This document shows, piece by piece, positions 23,629 through 33,109 of a DNA stretch of 64,000 nucleotides. The stretch spans positions 248,001-312,000 of the forward strand of contig NZ_JANKZF010000001.1 in NCBI RefSeq assembly GCF_027568515.1. Reading direction: 5' to 3'. Position 1 is the stretch's first letter. Every line of letters begins with the position of its first letter. The notes under the pieces were generated by a model. The model had not been told where the DNA came from. It saw only the letters and a list, made by a program, of their open reading frames with translations, and ran no database searches. The position numbers and the translations under genes are program-made. The stretch comes from Arthrobacter sp. HY1533. Its GTDB lineage: Bacteria; Actinomycetota; Actinomycetes; Actinomycetales; Micrococcaceae.

Positions 23629-25290
23629 CTAACGAGCGCCAATGGTGGCTGCCCAGGGGTAGTACAGGAATGCGATGGACGGCTCAACACCGGTGATGCG
23701 CTTGCCCTGGAACACCGTGATGGGGCCACTGCTCAGTGGCAGCCACGGCAGTTCCTTGTTGGCGATCTTCTGTGCCTCCGCAGTCTTCTCAGCCCGCTTG
23801 GCGGGATCGTCAATGGTGATTGCCTCGTTGACAATCTTGTCGAATTCAGCGTTGGACCAGTTGCCGTAGTTGCTGAACTCCCCGGTGCGCAGCACGGCGT
23901 ACATTTCCAGCGGATCCGGGCTGGAGAGGTACCAGGAGGTGTAGAACATGTCCACACCTTCCCGGGCGGTCGGGTCTGAGAACAGGGTTGAGTAGGCATT
24001 GGGTGTGACCGTCTTGATGGTCGCCTTCAAGCCAATGGACTGCGCTGCCGCCGCCGTCGCCTGTGAAATGACCGACAAGTCGGTTCCGATGGGGGCTGTC
24101 ACGTACGTTATTTCCTTGCCGGTGGCACCTGCTTCCTCCACGAGCTTCTTGGCCTCGTCAAGGTTGCGCGGGTACTGCTCCAGGCCGTCGAAGGCATTGG
24201 CCAGCGTCTCCTTGCTGGCACCTTGCCACACAGACGTGGTGGTCAGTGCATTGGAGATTTCGCCATAGCCTGCCGCAGCTGCCTTGATGATGCCCTGGCG
24301 GTCAAGGGCCATCATCATGGCTTTGCGGACCCTCAGGTCACCCAGCGGGCCTTCCAGGTTGCTGATGACCAAGTCCCCCACTGCGGTGTTCATGCCAAAA
24401 TGGACGTCCCCGGCCTCTGATGACTGCAGTTGTGCAATGCTTTCGGCGGGGATCATCCACCCGCCATCAACCTCGCCGGACTTCAAGGCATTGACCCGGG
24501 CATTGGTGTCGTTCATAAAGATGAACTGCATCTCCCCGGCCTTGGCCTTCAAGCCGGCATCCCAGTAGTTGTCATTGCGCTTGAGGGTGATTGACTCCCC
24601 CGACTTCCACTCCTCCATGCTGAATGGTCCTGTGCAGTTGACGCCGCCGGTGGAGTTGCCGTAGTTCTTCCCCTCTTTGGCCAGCGTGGCCGCGGACTCG
24701 ATGACTCCTGCCGAGCCTCCCATGGACAGGTTGAACTGCGAGTCCGGCGCATTCATGGTGACAGTGACCTCGCGGTCACCGGTTTGCTTGATGGAGTCAA
24801 CGTTTTGGTACACGCTGAACCAGCTCGAACCCACGGCTGGATCCATGTGGCGATTCATTGAAACAACCACGTCATTGGCCGTCAACGGGGTTCCGTCGTG
24901 GAACTTCACGCCGTCACGGATGGTGTAGACCCATGAGGTCGGCGTGGGGTGCGCAAAGGATTCGGCCAGGCTGGGGGTCAGGGAGTAGTCCGGGTTCAAC
25001 CGCAGCAACGACTCACAGACGTTGGCCAGAACCTGGTTGTCCGAGTAGTCAAATGCGTAGGCGTAGTCGAGGGAGAACGGCTCCGCATAGCTGACCCACG
25101 AGAACGAATCGATGTCCCCGGAGGGCTTGTCGGTCTGGCTCGTCAACGTCCATGTGGGCTTCTCGGCATTGGGCTGCCCTGATTTGCTCCCTGAGCATCC
25201 CGTCACCACCAGGGCGATGCTGAGAACTGCTGCGGCAGCGGCGGCAGGCCTGCCAAGGCGGCGCGAACGGGCATGCATGGTCCTGGTCAT
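23629..25290 (-). CDS. Peptide-type ABC transporter substrate-binding lipoprotein
   Basis: 553 residues from ATG 25290, overlapping the amidohydrolase stop by ATGA. Signal peptide with lipobox LVVTGCS (Cys at about 32). The mature chain shows the SBP family 5 layout: PFSLDYAYAFDYSDNQVLANVCESLLRLNPDYSLTP split over several segments, VKFHDGTPLTANDVVVSM near 130, NCTGPFSMEEWKSGE near 210 and RVRKAMMMALDRQGI near 315. It captures the solute for the DppBC/fused ATPase transporter. Linkage to an amidohydrolase suggests that an N-acylated or amide-containing compound is the ligand. Confidence 0.92.
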   Translation of the reverse strand: MTRTMHARSRRLGRPAAAAAAVLSIALVVTGCSGSKSGQPNAEKPTWTLTSQTDKPSGDIDSFSWVSYAEPFSLDYAYAFDYSDNQVLANVCESLLRLNPDYSLTPSLAESFAHPTPTSWVYTIRDGVKFHDGTPLTANDVVVSMNRHMDPAVGSSWFSVYQNVDSIKQTGDREVTVTMNAPDSQFNLSMGGSAGVIESAATLAKEGKNYGNSTGGVNCTGPFSMEEWKSGESITLKRNDNYWDAGLKAKAGEMQFIFMNDTNARVNALKSGEVDGGWMIPAESIAQLQSSEAGDVHFGMNTAVGDLVISNLEGPLGDLRVRKAMMMALDRQGIIKAAAAGYGEISNALTTTSVWQGASKETLANAFDGLEQYPRNLDEAKKLVEEAGATGKEITYVTAPIGTDLSVISQATAAAAQSIGLKATIKTVTPNAYSTLFSDPTAREGVDMFYTSWYLSSPDPLEMYAVLRTGEFSNYGNWSNAEFDKIVNEAITIDDPAKRAEKTAEAQKIANKELPWLPLSSGPITVFQGKRITGVEPSIAFLYYPWAATIGAR

Positions 25291-26960
25291 GGTTCCTCAT
25301 TGGTGTTGGCGGGGCGGGAGTACACTTGCGTTCCGTCGATCCACGTGGAGACCACAGTGGATTGGTGAATCTTTTCCGGTGGCAGGGAGAAGGGATCCGG
25401 GTCCAGGACCACGAGGTTCGCCAGATAGCCCTCACGCACGTACCCGGTGTCATGGTCGCGATGGTTGGCGTAGGCGGTGCCTGAGGTGTAGGCGGCCATG
25501 GCCGTTGCCAAATCGAGGCACTGTTGGGGGCCACCCAAGGGTGGAGCGTCGTTTCCTGGGGATATCCGGTTCACGGCAATGTCGATGGCTTCAAGCGGGT
25601 TGGCGCTGGATACCGGCCAGTCGCTGCCGGCCGCCAGCCGGGCACCATTTTTTGCCAAGTCCCCGAAGGGGTATTGGCGGGCCACGGCCCCCTCTTGCAG
25701 GAACGGCAGTGTCAGGTCATCGAGCTGGTCCTCGTGGCAGGCCCACAGTGCCTGCAGGTTGGCGACGGCGCCCAGTGGGGCAAACCGTTCGGTGTCGCTT
25801 TCCTGCACAATCTGCAGGTGCGCCAGCTGGTGGCGTCCGTCAGTCTCACCGTTGACGGCACGTGCGGCGTCCAGGGCATCGAGGGCGTCCCGCACGGCCT
25901 TGTCCCCCAAGGCGTGGAAATGGACCTGGAGGCCGGCCGCGTCAATGGCTGTGACAAAGGCCGGGAGTTTGGCCGCATCAATGAAGGAGATGCCGTGGTT
26001 GCAGGTGTCATGGCCATTCTGGTCGCGGTACGGCGTCAGCATTGATGCCGTGGCATTCTCCGCAACACCGTCAACCATGATCTTCACGGTGCCCAGCGAG
26101 TAGCGCCCGGCGTGCCCTGCCGCAGCAGCGGCGTCGCGGCAGGCCACCATGGATTCAAGCTGCTCCAGTCCGCCGTCACGTTCCCACCACTGGGCACCGA
26201 CCACGTGCGCTTGCAGTGTCCCCTCGGCCAGTGCCCTGCGGTACGCGACATTGGCATCGCCGCTTTCACCGCCGGCCACCATGGCGTCCTGCCAGCCCGT
26301 GACGCCCAGGGCAAGAAGGTCATCCTGGGCCCGCAGGAGTCCCCGGTAGGTGATTTCAGGGTCCGTGGCCGGGCGGACACCTGCAAACAACTCGCCGGCA
26401 CCTTCGTGAAAGGTTCCGGCCGGCGCGCCGTCAGCCTCGCGCTCAATCCGCCCGTCAGCCGGGTCTGTGGTTCCGGCATCAATGCCTGCCAGTTGGATGG
26501 CCAGTGAGTTGGCCCAGGTGCTGTGGTGGTCGCGGCTGAGCAGCAGGACCGGGCGGTCGGGCACGACCTCATCAAGCAGTCCGCGAAGTGGGGAGCCGCC
26601 GGGGAAATGGTCCATGGACCAGCCACCGCCGAGGATCCATGGTTCCTCCGGGTGGGTGTCAGCATAGTTCTTCACCGTGGCAACGGCCGCTGCGGCACTG
26701 CCCGCCTCACTCAGATTGCACATCAACAGCTCAACACCCCCGCCGATGGGGTGGATGTGGCCGTCCTGGAATCCGGGACTCAACAGGCCGCCATTAAGTT
26801 GCACCACCCGGGTGTTCCCACCGATCCAGGAATCCAGGTCTGTCTCAGGCACCAGCGCCGCAATGTGCTGGCCAATCACGGCAACGGCCATGCCCCGCAC
26901 CGGTTCCCCGGTGCCGGCAAACACGGACCCGCCGGTAAACAATACGTCTGCGCTTTGCAA
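25287..26960 (-). CDS. YtcJ-type amidohydrolase
   Basis: 557 residues from TTG 26960 (MQSADVLFTGGSVFAG), with AGGA 8 nt upstream; the family normally starts here. It is an amidohydrolase_3 metal enzyme: DGHIHPIGGG near residue 67 gives the first metal ligands, HFHALGDKAV near 350 and AGSDWPVSSANPLEAI near 450 the later ones. Members hydrolyse formamides, hydantoin-like or N-acyl compounds; the substrate is not predictable. First gene of the transporter operon and divergent from a TetR gene; an operator lies between them. Confidence 0.9.
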   Translation of the reverse strand: MQSADVLFTGGSVFAGTGEPVRGMAVAVIGQHIAALVPETDLDSWIGGNTRVVQLNGGLLSPGFQDGHIHPIGGGVELLMCNLSEAGSAAAAVATVKNYADTHPEEPWILGGGWSMDHFPGGSPLRGLLDEVVPDRPVLLLSRDHHSTWANSLAIQLAGIDAGTTDPADGRIEREADGAPAGTFHEGAGELFAGVRPATDPEITYRGLLRAQDDLLALGVTGWQDAMVAGGESGDANVAYRRALAEGTLQAHVVGAQWWERDGGLEQLESMVACRDAAAAAGHAGRYSLGTVKIMVDGVAENATASMLTPYRDQNGHDTCNHGISFIDAAKLPAFVTAIDAAGLQVHFHALGDKAVRDALDALDAARAVNGETDGRHQLAHLQIVQESDTERFAPLGAVANLQALWACHEDQLDDLTLPFLQEGAVARQYPFGDLAKNGARLAAGSDWPVSSANPLEAIDIAVNRISPGNDAPPLGGPQQCLDLATAMAAYTSGTAYANHRDHDTGYVREGYLANLVVLDPDPFSLPPEKIHQSTVVSTWIDGTQVYSRPANTNEEP

Positions 26961-27027
26961 GGCTTGTCCTCACTTCATCGTTGAAACGGGCGAACAGGAC
27001 TACAGCTAAGCAGCGCGCAACACCCTT

Positions 27028-27042
27028 GTCAACGGTGTTGAC
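27028..27042. promoter_or_regulatory. TetR operator between amidohydrolase and tetR genes
   Basis: GTCAACGGTGTTGAC is a perfect palindrome with 6-bp arms around GGT. It lies in the 118-nt divergent promoter region, 37 nt from the tetR start. The same GTCAAC-N3-GTTGAC core occurs at 49780-49794 before the amidase gene. Confidence 0.75.
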
Positions 27043-27078
27043 TCAAATTGTGTGAAATTGGTTACGGGCCATTGAAAC

Positions 27079-27798
27079 GTGCAGAATACAAACATGAAGC
27101 CAGCAACCACCCCCCGCACCACACCCCGTTCCGCAGCGTCGGGGCGCGTCCGCCTCGATCGTGAAACCATCATTGCGGCCGGGCTGAAGCTTGCCGCCAG
27201 CCCGGGTTGCTCAGCGATCTCGGTCCGCGAGCTGGGCAACTTGCTGGATGCGGATCCGACGGCGATCTACCGCCACTTCAGGAACAAGGAGCACCTGATG
27301 CGTGAACTCCTTGATGAACTTATTGAGCGGAGCGTGGCCTCCGTCAAGGCCGACCCGGAAGACTGGCGCGAGCGGTTGACCCAGTTGGCGGCCTCAACCC
27401 TTGACCAATTCACCCAGTACCCGGCCATCGGCGTTGAGGCAATTGTGTTGACAACCCACGGCCCCGGCGAGCTGGGCGCTGTCGAGTTCATGCTCGACGC
27501 CTTTTCCCGCGCCGGGCTCTCAGGGGACGACCTGGTGCGCCACTATGCACTCATGGCCTCCCAGATACTCTCCAGTGCCGCAGGAATTGCACGGGACCGC
27601 AACGGTCGCGGCATCCGGGCAGATGAATCCAGCCCGTGGTTCGAGGGTCCCATCCTGGTGGACCCGCGCACGTACCCGCACATTGCCGCCGTCAGCGAGC
27701 AGTTGACCACCCTGGAGGATGCCGAGCTGTTCATGCTCGGCGTCACCACCGTCATCCAGTCCGCCGAGCGGGCGGCAGCATTGACGCGACAAGGCTAG
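27079..27798 (+). CDS. TetR-family regulator of the amidohydrolase/ABC operon
   Basis: 239 residues from GTG 27079; ATG 27094 (234 residues) is an alternative. HTH at about residues 30-75: SAISVRELGNLLDADPTAIYRHFRNKEHLM. The rest is the helical TetR_C ligand domain. It is divergent from the amidohydrolase gene, with the palindromic site between them, and so probably represses that operon and itself. The ligand is likely the transported or hydrolysed compound. Its site also recurs upstream of a distant amidase gene. Confidence 0.85.
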   Translation: MQNTNMKPATTPRTTPRSAASGRVRLDRETIIAAGLKLAASPGCSAISVRELGNLLDADPTAIYRHFRNKEHLMRELLDELIERSVASVKADPEDWRERLTQLAASTLDQFTQYPAIGVEAIVLTTHGPGELGAVEFMLDAFSRAGLSGDDLVRHYALMASQILSSAAGIARDRNGRGIRADESSPWFEGPILVDPRTYPHIAAVSEQLTTLEDAELFMLGVTTVIQSAERAAALTRQG

Positions 27799-27960
27799 GA
27801 ATCGCCACTTTTTTCACGGCTCCTCCTACTTTCGCAACGGTTTCTGAAGAATTTCGATAGATTTCCTCCGGAATCCCTTGCCAGCATCGACCCGGGGCGG
27901 CAGACTGGACAGCGCACGGCATCGACAGTGATGCCCGTCACAATTGCCGAGGAGAAGTCC

Positions 27961-29346
27961 GTGTCCCTGTTGCGCTCTGCTGCCCCAAGCCCGCCGCTGA
28001 ACCGCCGGGCCGCACATGAGAACCTGTGGCTGCACTTTTCGCCGCAACCCCGGCATGCCGCCGAGCTGCCCATGATCGTCCGGGGCGAGGGCGCCTACGT
28101 CTTTGATGACAAGGGGAAGCGCTACCTGGACGGCCTGGCCGGGCTGTTCACTGTCCAGGTGGGCCATGGCCGCAGGGAACTCGCAGAGGCTGCGGCACTC
28201 CAGTCGGAGCAGCTCTCCTACTTCCCGCTGTGGTCCTACGCCAATGAGCCGGCAGCGGAACTGGCCGGACGCCTTGCGGCACTGGCCCCGGGAGAGCTGA
28301 ACAGGGTCTTCTTCACCAACAGCGGCAGCGAAGCCGTGGAATCCGCATGGAAACTTGCCAAGCAGTACTTCAGGATCAAGGGAAAGCCGGGCAAGCACAA
28401 GGCCATCTCCCGCACCACCGCCTACCACGGCACCACGCACGGGGCCCTGTCCATCACGGGCATCCCCGAACTGAAACAGGACTTTGAACCCCTGGTGCCC
28501 TCCACCTTCCGCGTGCCCAACACCAACATTTACCGGGCCGAACACCACGGCGAGGATCCCATTGCCTTTGGCCTCTGGGCCGCCAACCAGATAGAGCGGG
28601 TCATCCTTCAGGAGGGCCCGGACACCGTGGCCGCCGTGTTCCTGGAACCCGTCCAAAATGCCGGCGGCTGCTTCCCGCCGCCGCCGGGTTACTTCCAGCG
28701 GGTGCGGGAGATCTGCGATCAATACGACGTCCTGCTGGTCAGCGACGAGGTGATCTGCGCCTTTGGCCGGCTGGGCACCTACTTTGGCGCCGAACGCTAC
28801 GGCTACGTCCCGGACATGATCACCTGCGCCAAGGGGCTCACCAGTGGCTACTCCCCCATGGGCGCCCTCATTGCCTCGGAGAAGCTCTATGAGCCGTTCG
28901 CGGACGGACGCAACGTCTTTGGCCACGGCTACACGTTCGGCGGGCACCCGGTCTCAGCCGCCGTCGCCCTTGCCAACCTTGACATCTTTGAGCGCGAGAA
29001 CCTCAACGGCCACGTCCGCGCCAACGAGGACGCCTTCCGGGCCACCCTGGAAAAGCTGACGGACCTGCCCATCGTGGGTGATGTGCGCGGCGCGGGCTAT
29101 TTCTACGGCTTGGAGTTGGTCAAGGACAAGGCCACGAAGGAGACGTTCAGCGAGGAGGAATGCCAGCGGGTCCTGAAGGACTTCCTCTCCAAGGAACTGT
29201 TCAACAATGGCCTGTACTGCCGGGCCGATGACCGCGGCGACCCCGTCATCCAGCTGTCCCCGCCCCTGATCATTGGCCAGCCCGAGTTCACTGAGATTGA
29301 ATCCATCCTCCGCACCACACTCACCCAGGCACAGGAGTTGCTCTAA
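27961..29346 (+). CDS. Class III omega-amino acid/polyamine aminotransferase
   Basis: 461 residues from GTG 27961, chosen because GAGGAG sits 6 nt upstream; GTG 27928 or ATG 27931 would add about 10 residues. PLP-dependent: FFTNSGSEAVESAWKLAKQY near 120, TAYHGTTHGALSITG, DEVICAFGRLG, and the Schiff-base lysine in ITCAKGLTSGYSPMG near 290. The sequence resembles putrescine/omega-amino acid:pyruvate transaminases. It opens the first polyamine block, 3 nt before the FAD oxidoreductase gene and upstream of a PotABCD-like transporter, so the substrate is probably a diamine or its oxidised product. Confidence 0.9.
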   Translation: MSLLRSAAPSPPLNRRAAHENLWLHFSPQPRHAAELPMIVRGEGAYVFDDKGKRYLDGLAGLFTVQVGHGRRELAEAAALQSEQLSYFPLWSYANEPAAELAGRLAALAPGELNRVFFTNSGSEAVESAWKLAKQYFRIKGKPGKHKAISRTTAYHGTTHGALSITGIPELKQDFEPLVPSTFRVPNTNIYRAEHHGEDPIAFGLWAANQIERVILQEGPDTVAAVFLEPVQNAGGCFPPPPGYFQRVREICDQYDVLLVSDEVICAFGRLGTYFGAERYGYVPDMITCAKGLTSGYSPMGALIASEKLYEPFADGRNVFGHGYTFGGHPVSAAVALANLDIFERENLNGHVRANEDAFRATLEKLTDLPIVGDVRGAGYFYGLELVKDKATKETFSEEECQRVLKDFLSKELFNNGLYCRADDRGDPVIQLSPPLIIGQPEFTEIESILRTTLTQAQELL

Positions 29347-29349
29347 TCC

Positions 29350-30774
29350 ATGGCGTCAACAGTTTTTGAACGAAACATTCCCTCCCCTGCCGTGATTGAG
29401 GCGGCCCTGGCGGGGGCCAAGCATGTCCCCTTCTGGCTTGACGACGTCGGCCCCGCACCCGTGGGTGCCCCCCTCACGGGCCGGCACGCCGCGGATTTGG
29501 TGGTGGTGGGAGCCGGGTACTGCGGCCTGTGGACGGCGCTGCTCGCCAAGCAGGAGGATCCCGCCCGTCGCGTGGTGGTCCTGGAGTCCCACACGGTGGG
29601 CTGGGCGGCGTCGGGCCGCAACGGCGGTTTCGTCGAGGCGAGCCTGACCCACGGGCACGACAACGGTGAGAGCCGCTTCCCGGAGGAGATCGACCAGCTC
29701 AACGCCCTGGGCCTGGCCAACCTCAACGAAATTGAACAGGCGGTCAAGGACCTGGGCCTGGACTGCGAGTTTGAGCGCACCGGCTCCATTGGCGTTGCGG
29801 TGGAGGCCTATCAAGTCGCCGAGCTCAAGGCAGCGGCCGACGGCGGGGACACGGTCTTCCTTGACCAGGACCAGGTGCGGGCGGAGTTGAACTCCCCCAC
29901 GTACCTGGCCGGGCTGTGGTCCAAGCAGGAGACAGCCTTGGTTCACCCGGCCAAGCTGGCCCGGGAACTGGCCCGGGTGTGCCGCGAGCTGGGGGTGGAG
30001 ATCTTTGAGCACTCCGGAGCCACCTCTCTCGTTCCCGGCAAGGGCGGCGGTGACGTGGTGGTCCACACCGACAGGGGGCGCGTCACCGCAGCCAAGGTTG
30101 CCCTGGCCACCAACGTGTTCCCGTCGCTGCTCAAGCGCAACCGCCTGTTCACTGTGCCGGTTTACGACTACGTGCTCATGACCGAGCCGTTGACGCCCGA
30201 ACAGCTGGAGTCAATTGGCTGGAGCAACCGCCAGGGCTTTTCCGACTTGGCCAACCAGTTCCACTACTACCGCCTCAGCGCCGACAACCGCATCCTGTGG
30301 GGCGGCTACGACGCGCTGTACCATTTTGGCCGCGGGGTGAAGAACGAGTACGAGGACAGCCCGGAAACGTTCCGGAAACTGGCCAGCCACTTTCTCACCA
30401 CCTTTCCGCAGCTGGAGGGCATCAAGTTCTCGCACCGCTGGGCCGGGGCCATCGACACCTCCACCCGTTTCTGCGCCTTCTTTGGCACAGCGCACGGCGG
30501 ACGTGTTGGCTATGCAACGGGATTCACGGGCCTTGGGGTGGCGGCAACACACTTTGCCGCGAAGGTCATGCTCGACCAGTTGGCCGGCCGGGACACGGAA
30601 CGGACCCGGTTGAAGATGGTCAGGTCCAAGCCGCTGCCGTTCCCGCCGGAGCCGTTCGCGTCCGTGGGCATCCAGGCCACCCGCTGGTCCCTGGATCGCG
30701 CCGACCACAACGGCGGCAAGCGGAACCTGCTCCTCAAAACCCTCGATGCCGTTGGCCTCGGCTTCGATTCCTAA
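29350..30774 (+). CDS. FAD-dependent amine oxidoreductase (PuuB/DadA-like)
   Basis: 474 residues from ATG 29350. The Rossmann motif LVVVGAGYCGLWTALLA (about residues 50-66) begins a DAO-family fold, with ASGRNGGFVEASLTHG near 90 and a C-terminal FAD contact in GRVGYATGFTGLGVAATHF near 400. Such enzymes oxidise gamma-glutamylputrescine, amino acids or other amines. It follows the aminotransferase gene and precedes the polyamine transporter genes, so it probably works on an imported polyamine or its conjugate. A paralogue lies at 42053-43441. Confidence 0.88.
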   Translation: MASTVFERNIPSPAVIEAALAGAKHVPFWLDDVGPAPVGAPLTGRHAADLVVVGAGYCGLWTALLAKQEDPARRVVVLESHTVGWAASGRNGGFVEASLTHGHDNGESRFPEEIDQLNALGLANLNEIEQAVKDLGLDCEFERTGSIGVAVEAYQVAELKAAADGGDTVFLDQDQVRAELNSPTYLAGLWSKQETALVHPAKLARELARVCRELGVEIFEHSGATSLVPGKGGGDVVVHTDRGRVTAAKVALATNVFPSLLKRNRLFTVPVYDYVLMTEPLTPEQLESIGWSNRQGFSDLANQFHYYRLSADNRILWGGYDALYHFGRGVKNEYEDSPETFRKLASHFLTTFPQLEGIKFSHRWAGAIDTSTRFCAFFGTAHGGRVGYATGFTGLGVAATHFAAKVMLDQLAGRDTERTRLKMVRSKPLPFPPEPFASVGIQATRWSLDRADHNGGKRNLLLKTLDAVGLGFDS

Positions 30775-30804
30775 CCCCCGTCCCAGGAAGCACAGGAACA
30801 CACA

Positions 30805-31941
30805 ATGACTCAAAATTCAGTCATCAGTCCCACAGTTGCCGGCGGCGACCCCACGCACGGCACCGGATCGGTGCAGATCCGCGGCGTGGTTAAACGCTAT
30901 GGTTCGTCCACCGCCGTGGCCGGAATAGACCTGGATGTGCGCTCCGGGGAGTTCCTGTCCCTGCTGGGTCCCTCCGGCTGCGGCAAGACCACGCTGCTGC
31001 GCATGATTGGCGGCTTCGAGGAACCAGACCAGGGCGACATCCTGCTGGCGGGAAGTTCCGTGGTGGGGGTCCCGCCCAACAAGCGCCCCATCAACACCGT
31101 GTTTCAGGCCTACGCCTTGTTTCCGCACATGACCGTGGCCGAGAATGTGGCCTACGGGCTGCGGCAAAAACGCACCCCCAAGGCCGAGGTTGCCGCCCGG
31201 GTGTCCGAGGCACTGGGCCTGGTGCAGATGTCGAAGTTTGCCAACCGGAACCCGAAACTGCTCTCCGGCGGCCAGCAGCAGCGCGTGGCCCTGGCCCGGG
31301 CCATCGTCAACCGGCCCAAGGTGTTGTTGCTTGATGAGCCCATGTCCGCCCTGGACAGGAAACTCCGCGAGGAGATGCAGCTCGAACTCAAGCAGCTCCA
31401 GCGCCAGCTGGGCATCACGTTCATCTTTGTCACGCACGACCAGGCCGAGGCCATGTCCATGAGTGACAGGATTGTGGTGATGCTGGACGGGCAGATCCAG
31501 CAGGTGGGCACGGCGGAGGAAATCTACACCAATCCGGCAACGTCCTTTGTGGCCGGGTTCATCGGCAAGCAGAACTTCATTGCCGGCACGCTGGGCGCCG
31601 ACGGGAGCGTGGAAACGGCCGACGGCGTGCTGCTGGCCCAGGCGCCCGGAACCGGCACCGTGGGCTCGCAGGTCTTGGCCGCCGTGCGGGCCGAATCAAT
31701 CATGGTTCACAGCGAAAAACCCGAAGGCGCGGTAAACGTGGTGGGCGGAACAGTTGGCGTGGTCTCATTCCTGGGCGACGTGATCCAGTACCAGATCACC
31801 ACCGGCTCCGGCCATGAACTCCTGGCCCGCACGGCACCCAGCAACGGTGTCCTGCCCACGGCGGGCACGCCCGTGTGGTTCAGCTGGCAGCCCCAGCACG
31901 TGCAGGTCTTCCCCAACCCCCATCCCAGTGCGGGAGCGTGA
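30805..31941 (+). CDS. Polyamine-type ABC transporter ATPase (PotA-like)
   Basis: 378 residues from ATG 30805. Walker [10 protein letters not shown] near residue 52, Q-loop [10 protein letters not shown], signature [15 protein letters not shown], Walker [13 protein letters not shown] and the switch histidine in [10 protein letters not shown]. After about residue 250 it has a TOBE regulatory domain ([29 protein letters not shown]), as in PotA/FbpC/CysA. The three genes that follow supply binding protein and two permeases, so a complete spermidine/putrescine-type importer is encoded. Confidence 0.92.
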   Translation: MTQNSVISPTVAGGDPTHGTGSVQIRGVVKRYGSSTAVAGIDLDVRSGEFLSLLGPSGCGKTTLLRMIGGFEEPDQGDILLAGSSVVGVPPNKRPINTVFQAYALFPHMTVAENVAYGLRQKRTPKAEVAARVSEALGLVQMSKFANRNPKLLSGGQQQRVALARAIVNRPKVLLLDEPMSALDRKLREEMQLELKQLQRQLGITFIFVTHDQAEAMSMSDRIVVMLDGQIQQVGTAEEIYTNPATSFVAGFIGKQNFIAGTLGADGSVETADGVLLAQAPGTGTVGSQVLAAVRAESIMVHSEKPEGAVNVVGGTVGVVSFLGDVIQYQITTGSGHELLARTAPSNGVLPTAGTPVWFSWQPQHVQVFPNPHPSAGA

Positions 31942-31942
31942 G

Positions 31943-33109
31943 ATGGAGAGGAACCCACCCATCAAGGTACTGGCCCCTGCAGCAGCCATCCCCAAGATCA
32001 GCCGGCGCGCGCTCCTGGGCGGCTTCGCCGTCGTGGGCGCCTCCCTTGCACTGGGCGGCTGCTCAAATGCGAAGGGCTTCGCCGCGTCCGCAATCCCCAA
32101 CGGCGAACTGGGACGGCAGCTGAACGTGTATTCGTGGGGTGACTACGAGGACCCGGACAACATCAGCGACTTTCAGGATTCAACGGGCGTGCGGGTGCAG
32201 CTGGACAGCTTTGGCTCCAATGAGGAGCTCATTGCCAAGCTGGCGGCAACGCGGGGCACCAGCGGCTACGACGTGGTGGTGCCCACGGGCCTGTACATTC
32301 CCCAAATGGTGGCCAACGGCCTGCTGCAGCCCCTTGACCACAGCCTGCTGCCCAACATGGCCAACCTGGACTCCACCTACACGAACCAGGTGTGGGACCC
32401 GGGCAACAAGCACTCCATTCCCAAGGCATGGGGAACCACGGGGTATGTGTACGACACCACAGTGATCAAGGACGAACTGACGTCGTGGCAGGACTTCATG
32501 ACGGCCGCCGAGGGTCCCGCGAGCGGCAAGACCGCCGTGCTGGAGGATTCGTGGGAGGTGGTTGCCATCTACCTGGGCGCCAAGGACATGGACATGAACT
32601 CGACCGACCCTGCCGCCTTGGATGCCGCCGAGAAGTACCTGGTGGAAACCCTTGCCCCGAGCATCAGGGCGTTCAATTCAAATGTTGTCACCTCCGGCAT
32701 CCCGCAAGGCACGTTTGCGCTGATGCAGGCCTTCAACGGCGACGCCCGCCAGGGCATGCTGGCTGCAGAGGATCCGGAGCGGTGGAAGTTTGTGTTCCCC
32801 ACGCCCACGGCAAACCTGTGGATGGACAACTGGGCGCTGGCCACCGGCGCCCAGCACCCGGACGCCGCCTACGCGTTCATCAACCACATGATGAACGCCG
32901 AGGTGGCCCTGCGCGAGGTTGAATACATTGGCTACCACACCGGCATCAAGGACCTGAAAGAGGCCGCCTTGGCCAACGAAATGGAACTGCCCGATCTGGT
33001 CTTTCCACCACAGGAAGTGTTGGACAGGTTGACGGCGGCAGTGCTCAACGACGGGCAGGAACGCCGGGTCCAGATCCTCAACCGCATGCAAGCGAAGGCA
33101 GGGGCATGA
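31943..33109 (+). CDS. Polyamine-type substrate-binding lipoprotein (PotD-like), Tat signal
   Basis: 388 residues from ATG 31943. The N-terminus has a twin-arginine motif SRRALLGGF followed by a hydrophobic stretch and lipobox LALGGCS (Cys at about 44), suggesting Tat-exported lipoprotein. The mature part has LNVYSWGDYEDPDNISDFQ and later GYDVVVPTGLYIPQMVANG and WGTTGYVYD, all PotD features. It should bind a polyamine or related cation. Adjacent genes encode its ATPase and permeases, with an ATGA overlap to the first permease. Confidence 0.92.
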   Translation: MERNPPIKVLAPAAAIPKISRRALLGGFAVVGASLALGGCSNAKGFAASAIPNGELGRQLNVYSWGDYEDPDNISDFQDSTGVRVQLDSFGSNEELIAKLAATRGTSGYDVVVPTGLYIPQMVANGLLQPLDHSLLPNMANLDSTYTNQVWDPGNKHSIPKAWGTTGYVYDTTVIKDELTSWQDFMTAAEGPASGKTAVLEDSWEVVAIYLGAKDMDMNSTDPAALDAAEKYLVETLAPSIRAFNSNVVTSGIPQGTFALMQAFNGDARQGMLAAEDPERWKFVFPTPTANLWMDNWALATGAQHPDAAYAFINHMMNAEVALREVEYIGYHTGIKDLKEAALANEMELPDLVFPPQEVLDRLTAAVLNDGQERRVQILNRMQAKAGA

